Shown here piece by piece: positions 35,211 to 43,565 of a stretch of DNA of 64,000 nucleotides (position 1 is the stretch's first letter; the number at the start of each line of letters is the position of its first letter). Location: the NCBI RefSeq assembly GCF_003044445.1, contig NZ_POWX01000001.1, positions 155,949 to 219,948 of the forward strand, written 5' to 3'. The translations under genes were made by a program, and so were the position numbers. The DNA comes from Neisseria mucosa (GTDB lineage Bacteria; Pseudomonadota; Gammaproteobacteria; Burkholderiales; Neisseriaceae). The notes below the pieces were generated by a model, which saw nothing but the letters and a program-made list of their open reading frames with translations, was not told where the DNA came from and did no database searches.

Positions 35211-35936
35211 TTAGAGGGACAGCGAAGCTGCCTGAATCAGACCGCGTGCTTTGGCTTCGGCTTCGGCGGCACGTTCTTGCGAGGTGAACGGACCCATTTT
35301 GACGACGTATTCGTAGTCGCGTTTCTCCATGGAAACTTTCGGATTCATTTTGCCGTAAGAAAGGTTTACCGCAGCTTGGTTCATATAGGCTTGCGCTTCG
35401 CGCTCGGTACCGAAGGATTTCAAATCGACGAAAATGTCTTGGCCGTTGTAGGCTTGGGCGCTTTGACCCGGAACGATTTGCTCGACTTTGACATGTGCCG
35501 TGCCTTGGTTGATGAAACCCAATTGTTGGGCGGCAGCTTTGGACACGTCGATCACACGGTTGCCGTGGAAAGGGCCGCGGTCGTTGACGCGGACGATGAC
35601 GCTTTTACCGTTTTTGGTGTTGGTCACACGGGCGTAGCTGGGAATGGGGAGGGTTTTGTGGGCGGCGGTCAGGGCGTTCATATTGTAACGCTCGCCACTG
35701 GAGGTTTTACGGCCGTGGAACTGGCTGCCGTACCATGAGGCGTTGCCGGTTTGGCTGAAGTTGGATACTTTGGTCATCGGCGTGTAGCGTTTGCCGGCGA
35801 CTTTGTAGCTGCGGTTTGCTGAGGAACTCAGCTTCTCGGCGCGGACGATGGAGTCGGCTGAGGCGGAATGAATGGAAAGGATGCTGATTGCAACAGCAGT
35901 TAGGGTGGAGAAAAGGGTGGTTTTAGATAAAGTCAA
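35211..35936 (-). CDS. rlpA: RlpA-type septal ring lytic transglycosylase with SPOR domain
   Basis: Periplasmic 241-residue protein with a signal peptide (about 1-27, ending HSASA). A double-psi beta-barrel RlpA domain follows at about 60-155 (ASWYGSQFHGRKTSSGERYNM and the catalytic-aspartate segment VRVNDRGPFHGNRVIDVSKAAA). A C-terminal SPOR domain starts at about 165 and binds denuded septal glycan. No lipobox cysteine is present, unlike many RlpA proteins. Monocistronic on the minus strand. Confidence 0.92.
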   Translation of the reverse strand: MTLSKTTLFSTLTAVAISILSIHSASADSIVRAEKLSSSANRSYKVAGKRYTPMTKVSNFSQTGNASWYGSQFHGRKTSSGERYNMNALTAAHKTLPIPSYARVTNTKNGKSVIVRVNDRGPFHGNRVIDVSKAAAQQLGFINQGTAHVKVEQIVPGQSAQAYNGQDIFVDLKSFGTEREAQAYMNQAAVNLSYGKMNPKVSMEKRDYEYVVKMGPFTSQERAAEAEAKARGLIQAASLSL

Positions 35937-36006
35937 AACGTAGTCCGTTCTAGAGTTGATAACGCGGCGGGATGGCTCCCAGGCGGTTTCAGACGACGTA
36001 TTGGCA

Positions 36007-36057
36007 GTTTGACAAAAACCAAGCTGTTAAACAGTATCGCCTTGGTTTTTGTCAAAC
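36007..36057. repeat. Perfect 17-bp inverted repeat between trmL and rlpA
   Basis: GTTTGACAAAAACCAAG and CTTGGTTTTTGTCAAAC match perfectly around a 17-base loop. It resembles neither the uptake sequence nor other repeat families in this window. It could end trmL or regulate rlpA; the long internal T run on either strand is inside the stem, not after it. Confidence 0.65.
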
Positions 36058-36083
36058 GGCTCAGGGAGACTCCCTTGCGGATG

Positions 36084-36548
36084 TTATACACCGCCTGCGT
36101 AACCGTTTTGCCGCCATGCTTCAAACAGAATCACGGCGACAGTGTTGGAAAGATTCATACTCCGGCTGCCGGGCTTCATGGGCAGGCGCAGCTTTTGCCC
36201 TTCGGGCAGGGTGTCGAGGATTTCGGCGGGCAGGCCGCGTGTCTCGGGACCGAACAAAAAGACATCGCCCTCAACAAAGGAAACTTCGTTGGGACGGGTT
36301 TTGCCTTTGGTGGTCAGCGCGAAAATGCGGCGCCCTTCCAAGGCTTTGAGACAATCTTCGAAATTCTCGTGTACCGTCAGTTTTGCAAACTCGTGATAAT
36401 CCAAACCTGCGCGTTTCATTTTTGCCGAATCCAGCGGAAAACCGAGCGGCTTGACCAGATGCAAATCGGCTCCGGTGTTGGCGCACAATCGGATGATATT
36501 GCCCGTATTGGGCGGGATTTCGGGTTGGTACAAAACTATGGTAAACAT
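36084..36548 (-). CDS. trmL: tRNA (cytidine/uridine-34-2'-O)-methyltransferase TrmL
   Basis: SPOUT-class enzyme methylating the wobble ribose of certain leucine tRNAs. The ATG at 36548 gives 154 residues beginning MFTIVLYQPEIPPNTGNIIRLCANTG, the family N-terminus; a TTG nine bases upstream is not needed. The SAM-binding knot motifs are FGPETRGLP and MNLSNTVAVILFEAWRQNGY near the C-terminus. Length is typical for the minimal TrmL. Confidence 0.93.
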   Translation of the reverse strand: MFTIVLYQPEIPPNTGNIIRLCANTGADLHLVKPLGFPLDSAKMKRAGLDYHEFAKLTVHENFEDCLKALEGRRIFALTTKGKTRPNEVSFVEGDVFLFGPETRGLPAEILDTLPEGQKLRLPMKPGSRSMNLSNTVAVILFEAWRQNGYAGGV

Positions 36549-36612
36549 ATAAATCAATCACTTATAGAGCGGCATAATGCCGAAATGTTCCGTAGGTGTC
36601 AAAAACTTTAAG

Positions 36613-37350
36613 CTATTTTTTCATTGGCGGACGCGCCAAACTCCAGCAAAAAATCTTGCCTGCGCCTGATTTTTTCAGCGTCTGCGCCAATTCGTTCAGC
36701 GTCGAGCCGGTGGTGAACACATCGTCGATTAACAAAATATTACAGTTTTTCGAGATATGACCATTGATTTCAAAAGCATTTTTTATATTGCGCACCCTGT
36801 CTGCGCTTTTCAGCGTGCTTTGCGGCTCGCGATGTCGTCTGAAAACCGTCCGTCGCGGCAACAGCGTCCAGCCGTAATGTTCGGACAGAATATCCGCCAA
36901 TTCCTCGCTTTGGTTGAAGCCGCGATGCAGCCGCCTTTCCTTGCTCAACGGCACGGGCAGCACAAAATCAAAATGCTCCGTTTCCAGCCAGTCGGGCGCA
37001 TGTCGGCGCATCAGTTCCGCCAGCGGACGGCTCATGCCGAGGTCTGCCAAATGCTTCAACGCGCGTATCATACTGCTTACGGGCGGCTCATAATACAGCG
37101 AAGCCCACATCCGCTCAAATGCCGGCGGCTTCTTCTGGCAGCCGCCGCACACCGCCCCGCCCTGTATCGGGCGGAAACACAAAGGGCAACTGTTTGCCGC
37201 GTCCGTAAAAAATTCTTCCAAGTCCGCCGCACAGCCGTCGCAAAAACCGCCATACGGTCGGGTTTCGCACGCTGAAACTAAGGCGTGGCATAATACGCAA
37301 CGGCTTTTGTTCCGCCATCCCGCATTGCGCCACCAAGAAAACACATCCAT
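36613..37350 (-). CDS. comF: ComF-family phosphoribosyltransferase-like protein
   Basis: Protein of the ComF/GntX family linked to natural transformation. Paired cysteine motifs near the N-terminus (CVLC, CDGC, CPLC, CGGC) form zinc fingers. The C-terminal PRTase domain has VLPVPLSKERRLHRGFNQSEELA and the PRPP-binding loop ILLIDDVFTTGSTLNE. The ATG at 37350 gives 245 residues; another at 37365 is possible. Both overlap or nearly overlap the start of the divergent bioH, so the two promoters must lie inside each other's genes. Confidence 0.85.
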   Translation of the reverse strand: MDVFSWWRNAGWRNKSRCVLCHALVSACETRPYGGFCDGCAADLEEFFTDAANSCPLCFRPIQGGAVCGGCQKKPPAFERMWASLYYEPPVSSMIRALKHLADLGMSRPLAELMRRHAPDWLETEHFDFVLPVPLSKERRLHRGFNQSEELADILSEHYGWTLLPRRTVFRRHREPQSTLKSADRVRNIKNAFEINGHISKNCNILLIDDVFTTGSTLNELAQTLKKSGAGKIFCWSLARPPMKK

Positions 37351-37363
37351 AGAGAAAACAGCC

Positions 37364-38110
37364 ATGCCGCACTCCGCCAAAAAAGTTTATCTGATACACG
37401 GCTGGGCAGCGAACCACCACGTCTTCGACGACCTCATCCCGCGCCTGCCTGCCGATTGGGACATCCGCGCCCTCGACCTGCCCGGACACGGCGACGCGCC
37501 CTTTGCCGAAAACTTCAACATCGCCGCCATTGCCGAAGCCTTCGCCGAAGAAATCGACACACCAGCCCACATCCTCGGTTGGTCGCTCGGCGGCTTGGTC
37601 GCGCTCCATCTCGCCGCACGCCGTCCCGACAAAGTCCGTTCGCTCTGCCTGACCGCAAGTTTCGCCCGCCTGACCGCCGACGCGGACTACCCCGAAGGCC
37701 TGTCCAATCCCGCTTTGGGCAAGATGGTCGGCGCGTTTCGGCAGGATTATGCCAAACATATCAAACAGTTTCTACAATTACAGTTGCTGCATACACCAAA
37801 CGCCGCCGAAATCATCGGCAACATCCTGCCCGACCTCTCCCGCCACGGCGCACCGCCCGCCCTGCAAGCCGCGTTGGATGCCGTCAACCAAGCCGATGCA
37901 CGCCCCCTGCTTTCGAGCATCCAAGCCCCATCGCTTTTAGTGTTCGGACAAAAAGACGCCATCACCCCGCCGCGCATGGGCGAATACCTCAACCGCCACC
38001 TGGCGGACAGCGAATTGGTCTTGATGGAAAAAGCGGCACATGCCCCATTTTTGAGCCACGCCGACGAATTTGCCGAACGCTACCGCGATTTTGTTGAAAA
38101 GGTCGTCTGA
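37364..38110 (+). CDS. bioH: Pimeloyl-ACP methyl ester carboxylesterase BioH
   Basis: Alpha/beta hydrolase that removes the methyl group from pimeloyl-ACP methyl ester in biotin synthesis. The ATG at 37364 (248 residues, AGAGAAAA upstream) begins MPHSAKKVYLIHGWAANHHVF. The nucleophile is S74 in GWSLGG; the acid is in GQKDAITP and the histidine in EKAAHAPFLSH. The gene ends inside an uptake sequence: the last codons and the stop (AAG GTC GTC TGA) are part of AAGGTCGTCTGAAAA. bioC follows after a repeat-filled gap. Confidence 0.9.
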   Translation: MPHSAKKVYLIHGWAANHHVFDDLIPRLPADWDIRALDLPGHGDAPFAENFNIAAIAEAFAEEIDTPAHILGWSLGGLVALHLAARRPDKVRSLCLTASFARLTADADYPEGLSNPALGKMVGAFRQDYAKHIKQFLQLQLLHTPNAAEIIGNILPDLSRHGAPPALQAALDAVNQADARPLLSSIQAPSLLVFGQKDAITPPRMGEYLNRHLADSELVLMEKAAHAPFLSHADEFAERYRDFVEKVV

Positions 38111-38222
38111 AAAGGCATACTTTGATTTCTGTACAAATATGAATTTGGAAATTAAGGATTTAAATTAAGGATTAAGGAAATTTTTCTATTTTTAATAGAT
38201 TAAAATGGCAGAAAACCCGTTT

Positions 38223-38327
38223 CGTCATTCCCGCGCAGGCGGGAATCCAGAAATTTGAAATGACGGTAACCTTTGAATATTTCTGAAAACTAGAGGTCTG
38301 GATTCCCGCCTGCGCGGGAATGACGGC
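38223..38327. repeat. Paired dRS3-type repeat between bioH and bioC
   Basis: CGTCATTCCCGCGCAGGCGG and its inverted copy bound a 105-bp unit. The surrounding gap 38111-38444 is AT-rich and otherwise empty. Confidence 0.85.
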
Positions 38328-38444
38328 ATACGAGGATTAGAGTAGTTTTCGAAATGCGGCATAAGAACATAGAACCGCCACTCCTATACAAACATCAATA
38401 ACGGTACTACCCCTTCAAAAAAAGAAAAAAAGGTCGTCTGAAAC

Positions 38445-39233
38445 ATGAACCCCCAAGACAAACGCTGGCAAATCCACCGCCATCTCGCCCAAGACACCGA
38501 CGAGCGGCTGCAAATCGTCCGCCACGCGCCCAAGCGCGTCCTGCTGGTCGGTGCGGACGCGGACATCAGCCGCAGCCTGCTTGCCGCGCGCTATCCGAAC
38601 GCGGCATTCGAAGAATACGACCCGCGCGCCGACTTCCTCCAAACCGCCGCAGCCGCGCGCAAAAGCGGTTTTTGGCAAAAGCTCACCGGCAAAACCGTCC
38701 CGCAACACTGCCAAGCCCTAACCGACCCGCTGCCCGAAGCCGCTGCCGATATGTTGTGGGCGAACCTCAGTCTGCCCCGCGCGGACGAAATCCTGCCCGT
38801 CCTGAAAAATTGGGCAAACGCCTTGAAAACAGACGGTTTATTATTCTTCACCCATTTCGGCCGCGACAGCCTGAGCGAGCTGACGGGTCGTCTGAAAAGC
38901 GTGGGGATAGCCTGTGAAACGCCGACCTTAATCGATATGCACGACCTCGGCGACATGCTTGCCGACAACGGTTTCTACGACCCCGTTACCGATACCGCCA
39001 AGCTCGAATTGAGCTACCGCAAGGCAACGACGTTCCGACAGGACATGGAAACCTTAGGGCTGTGGCACGCCTTGAAATTCAGCGACGCCCAAGCGGCTGA
39101 AGCGTTTGTGGATAAGATTTTTGAAACCGAAGGCGGTCTGACCGTTACGCTCGAAACCGTGTACGGCCATGCTGTGAAAAAATTGACGCTGCCCGAGGGG
39201 GAAAATGTGGTGCGGTTTTATCCGAAAGGCTGA
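38445..39233 (+). CDS. bioC: Malonyl-ACP O-methyltransferase BioC-like
   Basis: A 262-residue class I SAM-dependent methyltransferase. The nucleotide-binding strand is RVLLVGADADISRSLLAARYPNA, with PEAAADMLWANLSLPRADEI and the BioC-like phrase LKTDGLLFFTHFGRDSLSELTGRL. BioC methylates malonyl-ACP to start pimelate synthesis, and location after bioH supports this role. The N-terminus (QIHRHLAQDTDERLQIVRHAPKRVL) also fits neisserial BioC. The ATG lies only five bases after an uptake sequence (GGTCGTCTGAAAC-ATG), which leaves the ribosome site inside that repeat. Confidence 0.8.
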   Translation: MNPQDKRWQIHRHLAQDTDERLQIVRHAPKRVLLVGADADISRSLLAARYPNAAFEEYDPRADFLQTAAAARKSGFWQKLTGKTVPQHCQALTDPLPEAAADMLWANLSLPRADEILPVLKNWANALKTDGLLFFTHFGRDSLSELTGRLKSVGIACETPTLIDMHDLGDMLADNGFYDPVTDTAKLELSYRKATTFRQDMETLGLWHALKFSDAQAAEAFVDKIFETEGGLTVTLETVYGHAVKKLTLPEGENVVRFYPKG

Positions 39234-39252
39234 ACGGTTTGTCAAAACAAAT

Positions 39253-39310
39253 GAAAGGTCGTCTGAAAACGTCTAACGAATGGTGTTAAAACGTTTTCAG
39301 ACGACCTTTC
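39253..39310 (+). terminator. Terminator of bioC (uptake-sequence pair)
   Basis: GAAAGGTCGTCTGAAAACG pairs with CGTTTTCAGACGACCTTTC around a 20-base loop. Confidence 0.8.
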
Positions 39311-39354
39311 TTCCTTAGCTGATTCATTCAACTTTCAATACGCCTTCCCATCGG

Positions 39355-39459
39355 CTGTCATTTTCACGCAGGCGGGAATCCAGAGGCTTGAAATGACGGA
39401 AACCGCGAAACATTTCTGAACATCGAAGCCTAGATTCTCTCGCCTGAGCGGGAATGGCG
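39355..39459. repeat. Degenerate paired dRS3-type repeat
   Basis: Both ends have decayed cores (GTCATTTTCACGCAGGCGGG and GCCTGAGCGGGAATGGC). Same length and layout as the intact copies; no gene in this gap. Confidence 0.65.
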
Positions 39460-39555
39460 CTATGCACGTTTCTTATTTCGATTCACTAAAATTTGCGGGT
39501 CGGGTATTCCTACCCGACCCGCCGTTTTCAGACGACCTTTCGTACTGTCGCGGCT

Positions 39556-41124
39556 TTATTTCACTTTGCCTTTCAACGCGCCGTAGCCTGCCGCGTCCAT
39601 TTGTTCCAGCGGGATGAATTTCAAACTTGCGCCGTTGATGCAGTAGCGCAATCCGCCTTTGTCTTGCGGACCGTCGGCGAAGACGTGTCCCAAGTGCGAA
39701 TCGGCGGCATGGCTGCGTACTTCGGTGCGGCGCATGTTGTAAGTGAAATCGTCGTGTTCGGTAACGGCGGCGGCGTTAATCGGGCGGGTGAAGCTCGGCC
39801 AGCCGCAGCCGGAATCGAATTTGTCGGCGGAGCTGAACAAGGGTTCGCCGCTGACGACGTCCACATAAATGCCGGGTTTGAACAGATGGTCGTATTCGTG
39901 GCTGAAGGCGTATTCGGTCGCGCTTTTTTGGGTAACCTGGTATTGCTCTTCGGTCAGGATGCGTTTGAGTTCGGCATCGCTAGGTTTTTTATACGTTGCC
40001 GCGTCGAAGCCTTTGCCTTGCGGGGCGGCTTTGGTTTTGCCCGGCAGCGGTTCGTCGGCTTTGCGGATGTCGATGTGGCAGTAGCCGTTGGGGTTTTTAA
40101 TCAGGTAGTCCTGATGGTATTCCTCGGCATCGTAGAAGTTTTTCAGCGGCTCGTTTTCGACGACGAGGGGCTGTTGGTATTTTTGCTGCTCGCGTTTGAG
40201 GGCGGCCGCGATGACGGCTTTTTCGGCGGGGTCGGTGTAGTACACGCCGCTGCGGTATTGCGTGCCGGTGTCGTTGCCTTGTTTGTTGAGGCTGGTCGGG
40301 TCAACGACGCGGAAATAGTATTGCAGGATGTCGTCGAGGCTGAGTTTGTCGGCATCGTAGGTGACTTTGACGGTCTCGGCATGGCCCGTATCGCGGTAGG
40401 ACACGTCTTCGTAGCTCGGGTTTTTTGTTTTGCCGTTGGCGTAGCCGGATACGGCGTCAACCACGCCGTCTATGCGTTGGAAATAGGCTTCCAAACCCCA
40501 GAAGCAGCCGCCTGCGAGGTAGATGGTACGCGTGTTCATGATTTTTGAATCCTTTTTCTGTGTGTCGGGTTTGTAGAACGAATTTTTCAGACGGCCTAAA
40601 TCGGCATTCGGGTCGCGGATTAACGCCAATGCCTGCGCTTCGTTGATGCTGCCCTTGACGATGCGCTGCACGTCGCCGTCTTTACCGATTAATGCCCACG
40701 AAGGGTAAACGCCGATATTCAGGCTTTGGGCGATGGTGCCGCCGTTGTCAGTAACGACGGGCAGCTTAGGATAGTTCAAACCGGCATACCATTTTTGAAA
40801 GTCGCCGTCTTTTTTCTCGTGCAGAAAGCCGGGCGACGCGACGGTAATCAGGTTGGCGGAGCTGAACCGCTTGTCCTGCGCCCATTTTTCGGTCTGCCCC
40901 AATTCGGACAAACACAAAGGACACCAGCTCGCCCAGAATTTAATCAAGGTCGGTTTGTCTTTTTTCAAGTAAACGCTGGCGGGGCGATTGTCCGCGGTTT
41001 TCAAAGTGGACAAAGTGTGCGGCACGGTCGCGGCTTCGGCATCGGCGATTTTGGGCGAACAGGCACCCAGCGCAAACAGGCAGCCGAACTTGGCGCAAAG
41101 GGAAAAGAAGGTACGGGGTTTCAT
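39556..41124 (-). CDS. msrAB: Trifunctional thioredoxin/methionine sulfoxide reductase A-B (PilB)
   Basis: Periplasmic or outer-membrane-attached repair enzyme for both stereoisomers of methionine sulfoxide. The 522 residues start with a signal sequence ending in a possible lipobox (ALGAC). A thioredoxin-like domain follows with WASWCPLC, then MsrA from about residue 196 (GGCFWGLEAYF) and MsrB from about 375 (SGCGWPSF and the catalytic cysteine in RYCINGASLKF). An AG-DUS copy (40587-40598) falls exactly in the linker between the thioredoxin and MsrA parts. A strong sigma-E-like promoter precedes it, and AGGA lies nine bases before the ATG. Confidence 0.95.
   Translation of the reverse strand: MKPRTFFSLCAKFGCLFALGACSPKIADAEAATVPHTLSTLKTADNRPASVYLKKDKPTLIKFWASWCPLCLSELGQTEKWAQDKRFSSANLITVASPGFLHEKKDGDFQKWYAGLNYPKLPVVTDNGGTIAQSLNIGVYPSWALIGKDGDVQRIVKGSINEAQALALIRDPNADLGRLKNSFYKPDTQKKDSKIMNTRTIYLAGGCFWGLEAYFQRIDGVVDAVSGYANGKTKNPSYEDVSYRDTGHAETVKVTYDADKLSLDDILQYYFRVVDPTSLNKQGNDTGTQYRSGVYYTDPAEKAVIAAALKREQQKYQQPLVVENEPLKNFYDAEEYHQDYLIKNPNGYCHIDIRKADEPLPGKTKAAPQGKGFDAATYKKPSDAELKRILTEEQYQVTQKSATEYAFSHEYDHLFKPGIYVDVVSGEPLFSSADKFDSGCGWPSFTRPINAAAVTEHDDFTYNMRRTEVRSHAADSHLGHVFADGPQDKGGLRYCINGASLKFIPLEQMDAAGYGALKGKVK
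40587..40598 (-). repeat. AG-DUS dialect uptake sequence inside msrAB
   Basis: Reads AGGCCGTCTGAA on the minus strand, unlike the AGGTCGTCTGAA dialect of the rest of the window. It encodes GRLKN in the linker between two enzyme domains. Confidence 0.75.
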
Positions 41125-41155
41125 CTCTATGTTTCCTGTGTGGACGGTTTGTATT

Positions 41156-41185
41156 ATTAGACGTTGAAGATGCCAAAACCTTACA
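41156..41185 (-). promoter_or_regulatory. Candidate sigma-E promoter of msrAB
   Basis: TGTAAG, 16 bases, then CGTCTAAT, continuing TAATAATACA. Identical in both boxes and spacing to the candidate before doxX-hvfABC. It ends about 32 bases before the ATG. Control of msrAB by the ECF sigma factor is published for gonococcus, which supports this assignment. Confidence 0.7.
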
Positions 41186-41269
41186 GCCTGGATTTTCAGA
41201 CGACCTTGCCACGTAAAATACGCTACAATACGCTCTATTTCAAGTTTCTAAAATTAAAAGGAAAATTCA

Positions 41270-42715
41270 ATGTTCAACTTCTTCCGCCGCAAGAAAAAAC
41301 AGGAAACGCCCGCTCAAGAAGAAACCCGTATTCAGGAAACCGCCGCCGAAGCCGTAGAACGCGTCGAAACCACCGTTTCGCAAACGCTTGAAACGGTTCA
41401 GGAAAACATCGGTGAAAAAGCGGAAGAGCTGACGGCGGCAGTCGAAACGGCGGTAGAAAGTGCAAAAGAGCGCGCCGAAGAAATCCGCGAGACCGTAGTT
41501 GAACATGTTTCCGAAACGGTCGAACACGTCCGCGAGGCAATCAGCGAAACGTCGTCTGAAACGGTCGAAAAAGTGGAAGAGCGTGTTGAAGCCGCTCGCG
41601 AAACCGTTGCCGAAAATGTTTCCGCCGCGGTCGAACACGTCCATGAAGCAGTCAGCGAAGGGTCGTCTGAAACCGCAGAAACTGTCGAAACCGTAGAAAT
41701 CCAAGCTGAAGCCGCGCCTGCAACATCCGAAGAACATTCCGTGCAAACCCTTGAAAATACAGCCGTCGCAACGTCGTCTGAAACCTCCGAACTGTCCGAA
41801 CCCAAACTCGGCTGGGCGGCGCGTTTGAAACAAGGTTTGACCAAATCGCGCGACAAAATGGCGAAATCGCTGGCGGGCGTGTTCGGCGGCGGGCAAATCG
41901 ACGAAGATTTGTACGAAGAGCTGGAAACCGTGTTGATTACCAGCGACATGGGCATAGAAGCGACGGAATACCTAATGAAAGACGTGCGCAACCGCGTCAG
42001 CCTCAAAGGGCTGAAAGACGGCAACGAATTACGCGGCGCGTTGAAAGAAGCTTTGTACGATCTGATTAAGCCGTTGGAAAAACCATTGGTCTTGCCCGAA
42101 ACGAAAGAGCCGTTCGTCATCATGCTGGCGGGCATCAACGGCGCGGGCAAAACCACCTCCATCGGCAAACTCGCCAAATATTTCCAAGCGCAGGGCAAAT
42201 CCGTGCTGCTTGCCGCAGGCGATACCTTCCGCGCCGCCGCCCGCGAGCAGCTTCAAGCATGGGGCGAACGCAACAACGTAACCGTCATCTCCCAAACCAC
42301 GGGCGATTCCGCCGCCGTCTGCTTCGATGCCGTCCAAGCCGCCAAAGCGCGCGGTATCGACATCGTGCTTGCCGATACCGCCGGCCGCCTGCCCACGCAG
42401 CTTCATTTGATGGAAGAAATCAAAAAAGTGAAGCGCGTGCTGCAAAAAGCGATGCCTGACGCGCCGCACGAAATCATCGTCGTGCTCGATGCCAACATCG
42501 GGCAAAACGCCGTCAACCAAGTCAAAGCCTTCGATGAGGCGCTGGGTCTAACCGGCTTAATCGTAACCAAACTCGACGGCACGGCAAAAGGCGGCATTCT
42601 CGCCGCGCTTGCTTCCGACCGCCCCGTCCCCGTCCGCTACATCGGCGTGGGCGAAGGCATAGACGATTTGCGCCCGTTTAACGCACGCGCGTTTGTGGAC
42701 GCATTGCTCGATTGA
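41270..42715 (+). CDS. ftsY: Signal recognition particle receptor FtsY
   Basis: GTPase that docks SRP-ribosome complexes at the inner membrane. The 481 residues have a long acidic A domain (about 15-175), an N domain helix bundle (about 180-265) and a G domain with GINGAGKTTSIGK, AAGDTFRAAAREQL, DTAGR and TKLDGTAKGG. The A domain is repetitive: the tetrapeptide SSET recurs every 37 residues, each time encoded by an uptake-sequence core (GTCGTCTGAA at 41551, 41662 and 41773). The start has AAAAGGA upstream. It is divergent from msrAB. Confidence 0.95.
   Translation: MFNFFRRKKKQETPAQEETRIQETAAEAVERVETTVSQTLETVQENIGEKAEELTAAVETAVESAKERAEEIRETVVEHVSETVEHVREAISETSSETVEKVEERVEAARETVAENVSAAVEHVHEAVSEGSSETAETVETVEIQAEAAPATSEEHSVQTLENTAVATSSETSELSEPKLGWAARLKQGLTKSRDKMAKSLAGVFGGGQIDEDLYEELETVLITSDMGIEATEYLMKDVRNRVSLKGLKDGNELRGALKEALYDLIKPLEKPLVLPETKEPFVIMLAGINGAGKTTSIGKLAKYFQAQGKSVLLAAGDTFRAAAREQLQAWGERNNVTVISQTTGDSAAVCFDAVQAAKARGIDIVLADTAGRLPTQLHLMEEIKKVKRVLQKAMPDAPHEIIVVLDANIGQNAVNQVKAFDEALGLTGLIVTKLDGTAKGGILAALASDRPVPVRYIGVGEGIDDLRPFNARAFVDALLD
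41551..41782 (+). repeat. 111-bp in-frame repeat carrying uptake sequences in ftsY
   Basis: GTCGTCTGAA occurs at 41551, 41662 and 41773, exactly 111 bp apart, each read as SSE(T). The first two repeats align well at protein level (EHVREAISETSSET and EHVHEAVSEGSSET); the third is diverged. All lie in the acidic, non-conserved A domain. Confidence 0.85.
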
Positions 42716-42740
42716 TACTACCGCACGGTAAAACAGTAAA

Positions 42741-42782
42741 GAAGAAGGTCGTCTGAAAAGTTTTCAGACGACCTTCTTCTTT
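42741..42782. terminator. Bidirectional terminator between ftsY and hvfC
   Basis: GAAGAAGGTCGTCTGAAAA and TTTTCAGACGACCTTCTTC form a near-perfect 19-bp stem with a one-base loop. Confidence 0.85.
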
Positions 42783-42857
42783 TTGAGGCTGCCCTAGCAT
42801 ATACGGCAGCTCCGCTAATACATTGCTCTCGAAATGCGAATCTTGATTGCCATCGGC

Positions 42858-43565
42858 TTATGCAACAACCAAAATACCTTGTTCCAGCCAGTCCGCCCAT
42901 TTTTGCCTTAATGCATCCTGCCAGCCGTTTTCAGACGACATAAACTCTGCCAGCATGGCTTGCAGTCCGTTCAGGGAGGCGGGCGTGTCTGCCAACGTTT
43001 CCAGCAATAATGCGTCGAAATCGTCGAGAGTTTGGTACATCACGTCGTCTTCGCTGTTACGCCACACCAAAACGGCGGTTTCGATCACCTGCAATTCGTC
43101 GGTAACGTCGTAGTGGTAACGGCGGACGAAGGCGGCGGGAGAAAGGGTGTATGCCAAATCGTCTGAATCGGCGGGCGGGGTTTGGCTGTCGGTTTGGGCG
43201 ACTTCGGCGAGCAGTTGGGTGTGTTCAAAGTCCATCAGTGCCAAGAGGTCGTCTGAAAGCGGCAGGCTCTGGCAGTATTGGAGAAACTCGCCGGCAATTT
43301 CTTGAAAATAAGGGGTTTGCGCGCGCGCGTCCCGGATGAAACCTTCTTTCAGACGACCCCATTCTCCGCTGTCGAGATATTGCGGCGTTTCGGTATAACA
43401 GCGGTCGATGAAGCTGTGGATATTGTTGCGTATCAGGCGGATATAGACGTTCAGGCGGTCTTGCGGCAAGCCGGCGGCGGCTTCTCCCTCGCGTATGGCT
43501 TGGGCAAAGCGGTGTTGGTATTGGGCGGAGGTTTCAGGCTGCACGGCGGTATTCCTTTCCGGCAT
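42858..43565 (-). CDS. hvfC: HvfC/DUF2063-family RiPP maturation partner
   Basis: A 235-residue protein of the DUF2063 (HvfC/BufC) family that works with the iron enzyme HvfB in modifying the HvfA peptide. The start at 43565 (MPERNTAVQPETSAQYQHRFAQAI) matches the family N-terminus; the frame is open further upstream but only as a shadow of hvfB. It overlaps hvfB by 32 bases and has no clear ribosome site, so coupled translation is likely. LNVYIRLIRNNIHSFIDRCYTET is the conserved N-terminal domain motif. It is the last gene of the operon before a terminator. Confidence 0.87.
   Translation of the reverse strand: MPERNTAVQPETSAQYQHRFAQAIREGEAAAGLPQDRLNVYIRLIRNNIHSFIDRCYTETPQYLDSGEWGRLKEGFIRDARAQTPYFQEIAGEFLQYCQSLPLSDDLLALMDFEHTQLLAEVAQTDSQTPPADSDDLAYTLSPAAFVRRYHYDVTDELQVIETAVLVWRNSEDDVMYQTLDDFDALLLETLADTPASLNGLQAMLAEFMSSENGWQDALRQKWADWLEQGILVVA

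Noticed and set aside
39262..39280. ACGTCTAACG after bioC as a sigma-E -10 element
   Set aside because: No -35 partner; the sequence is part of an uptake-sequence terminator loop.
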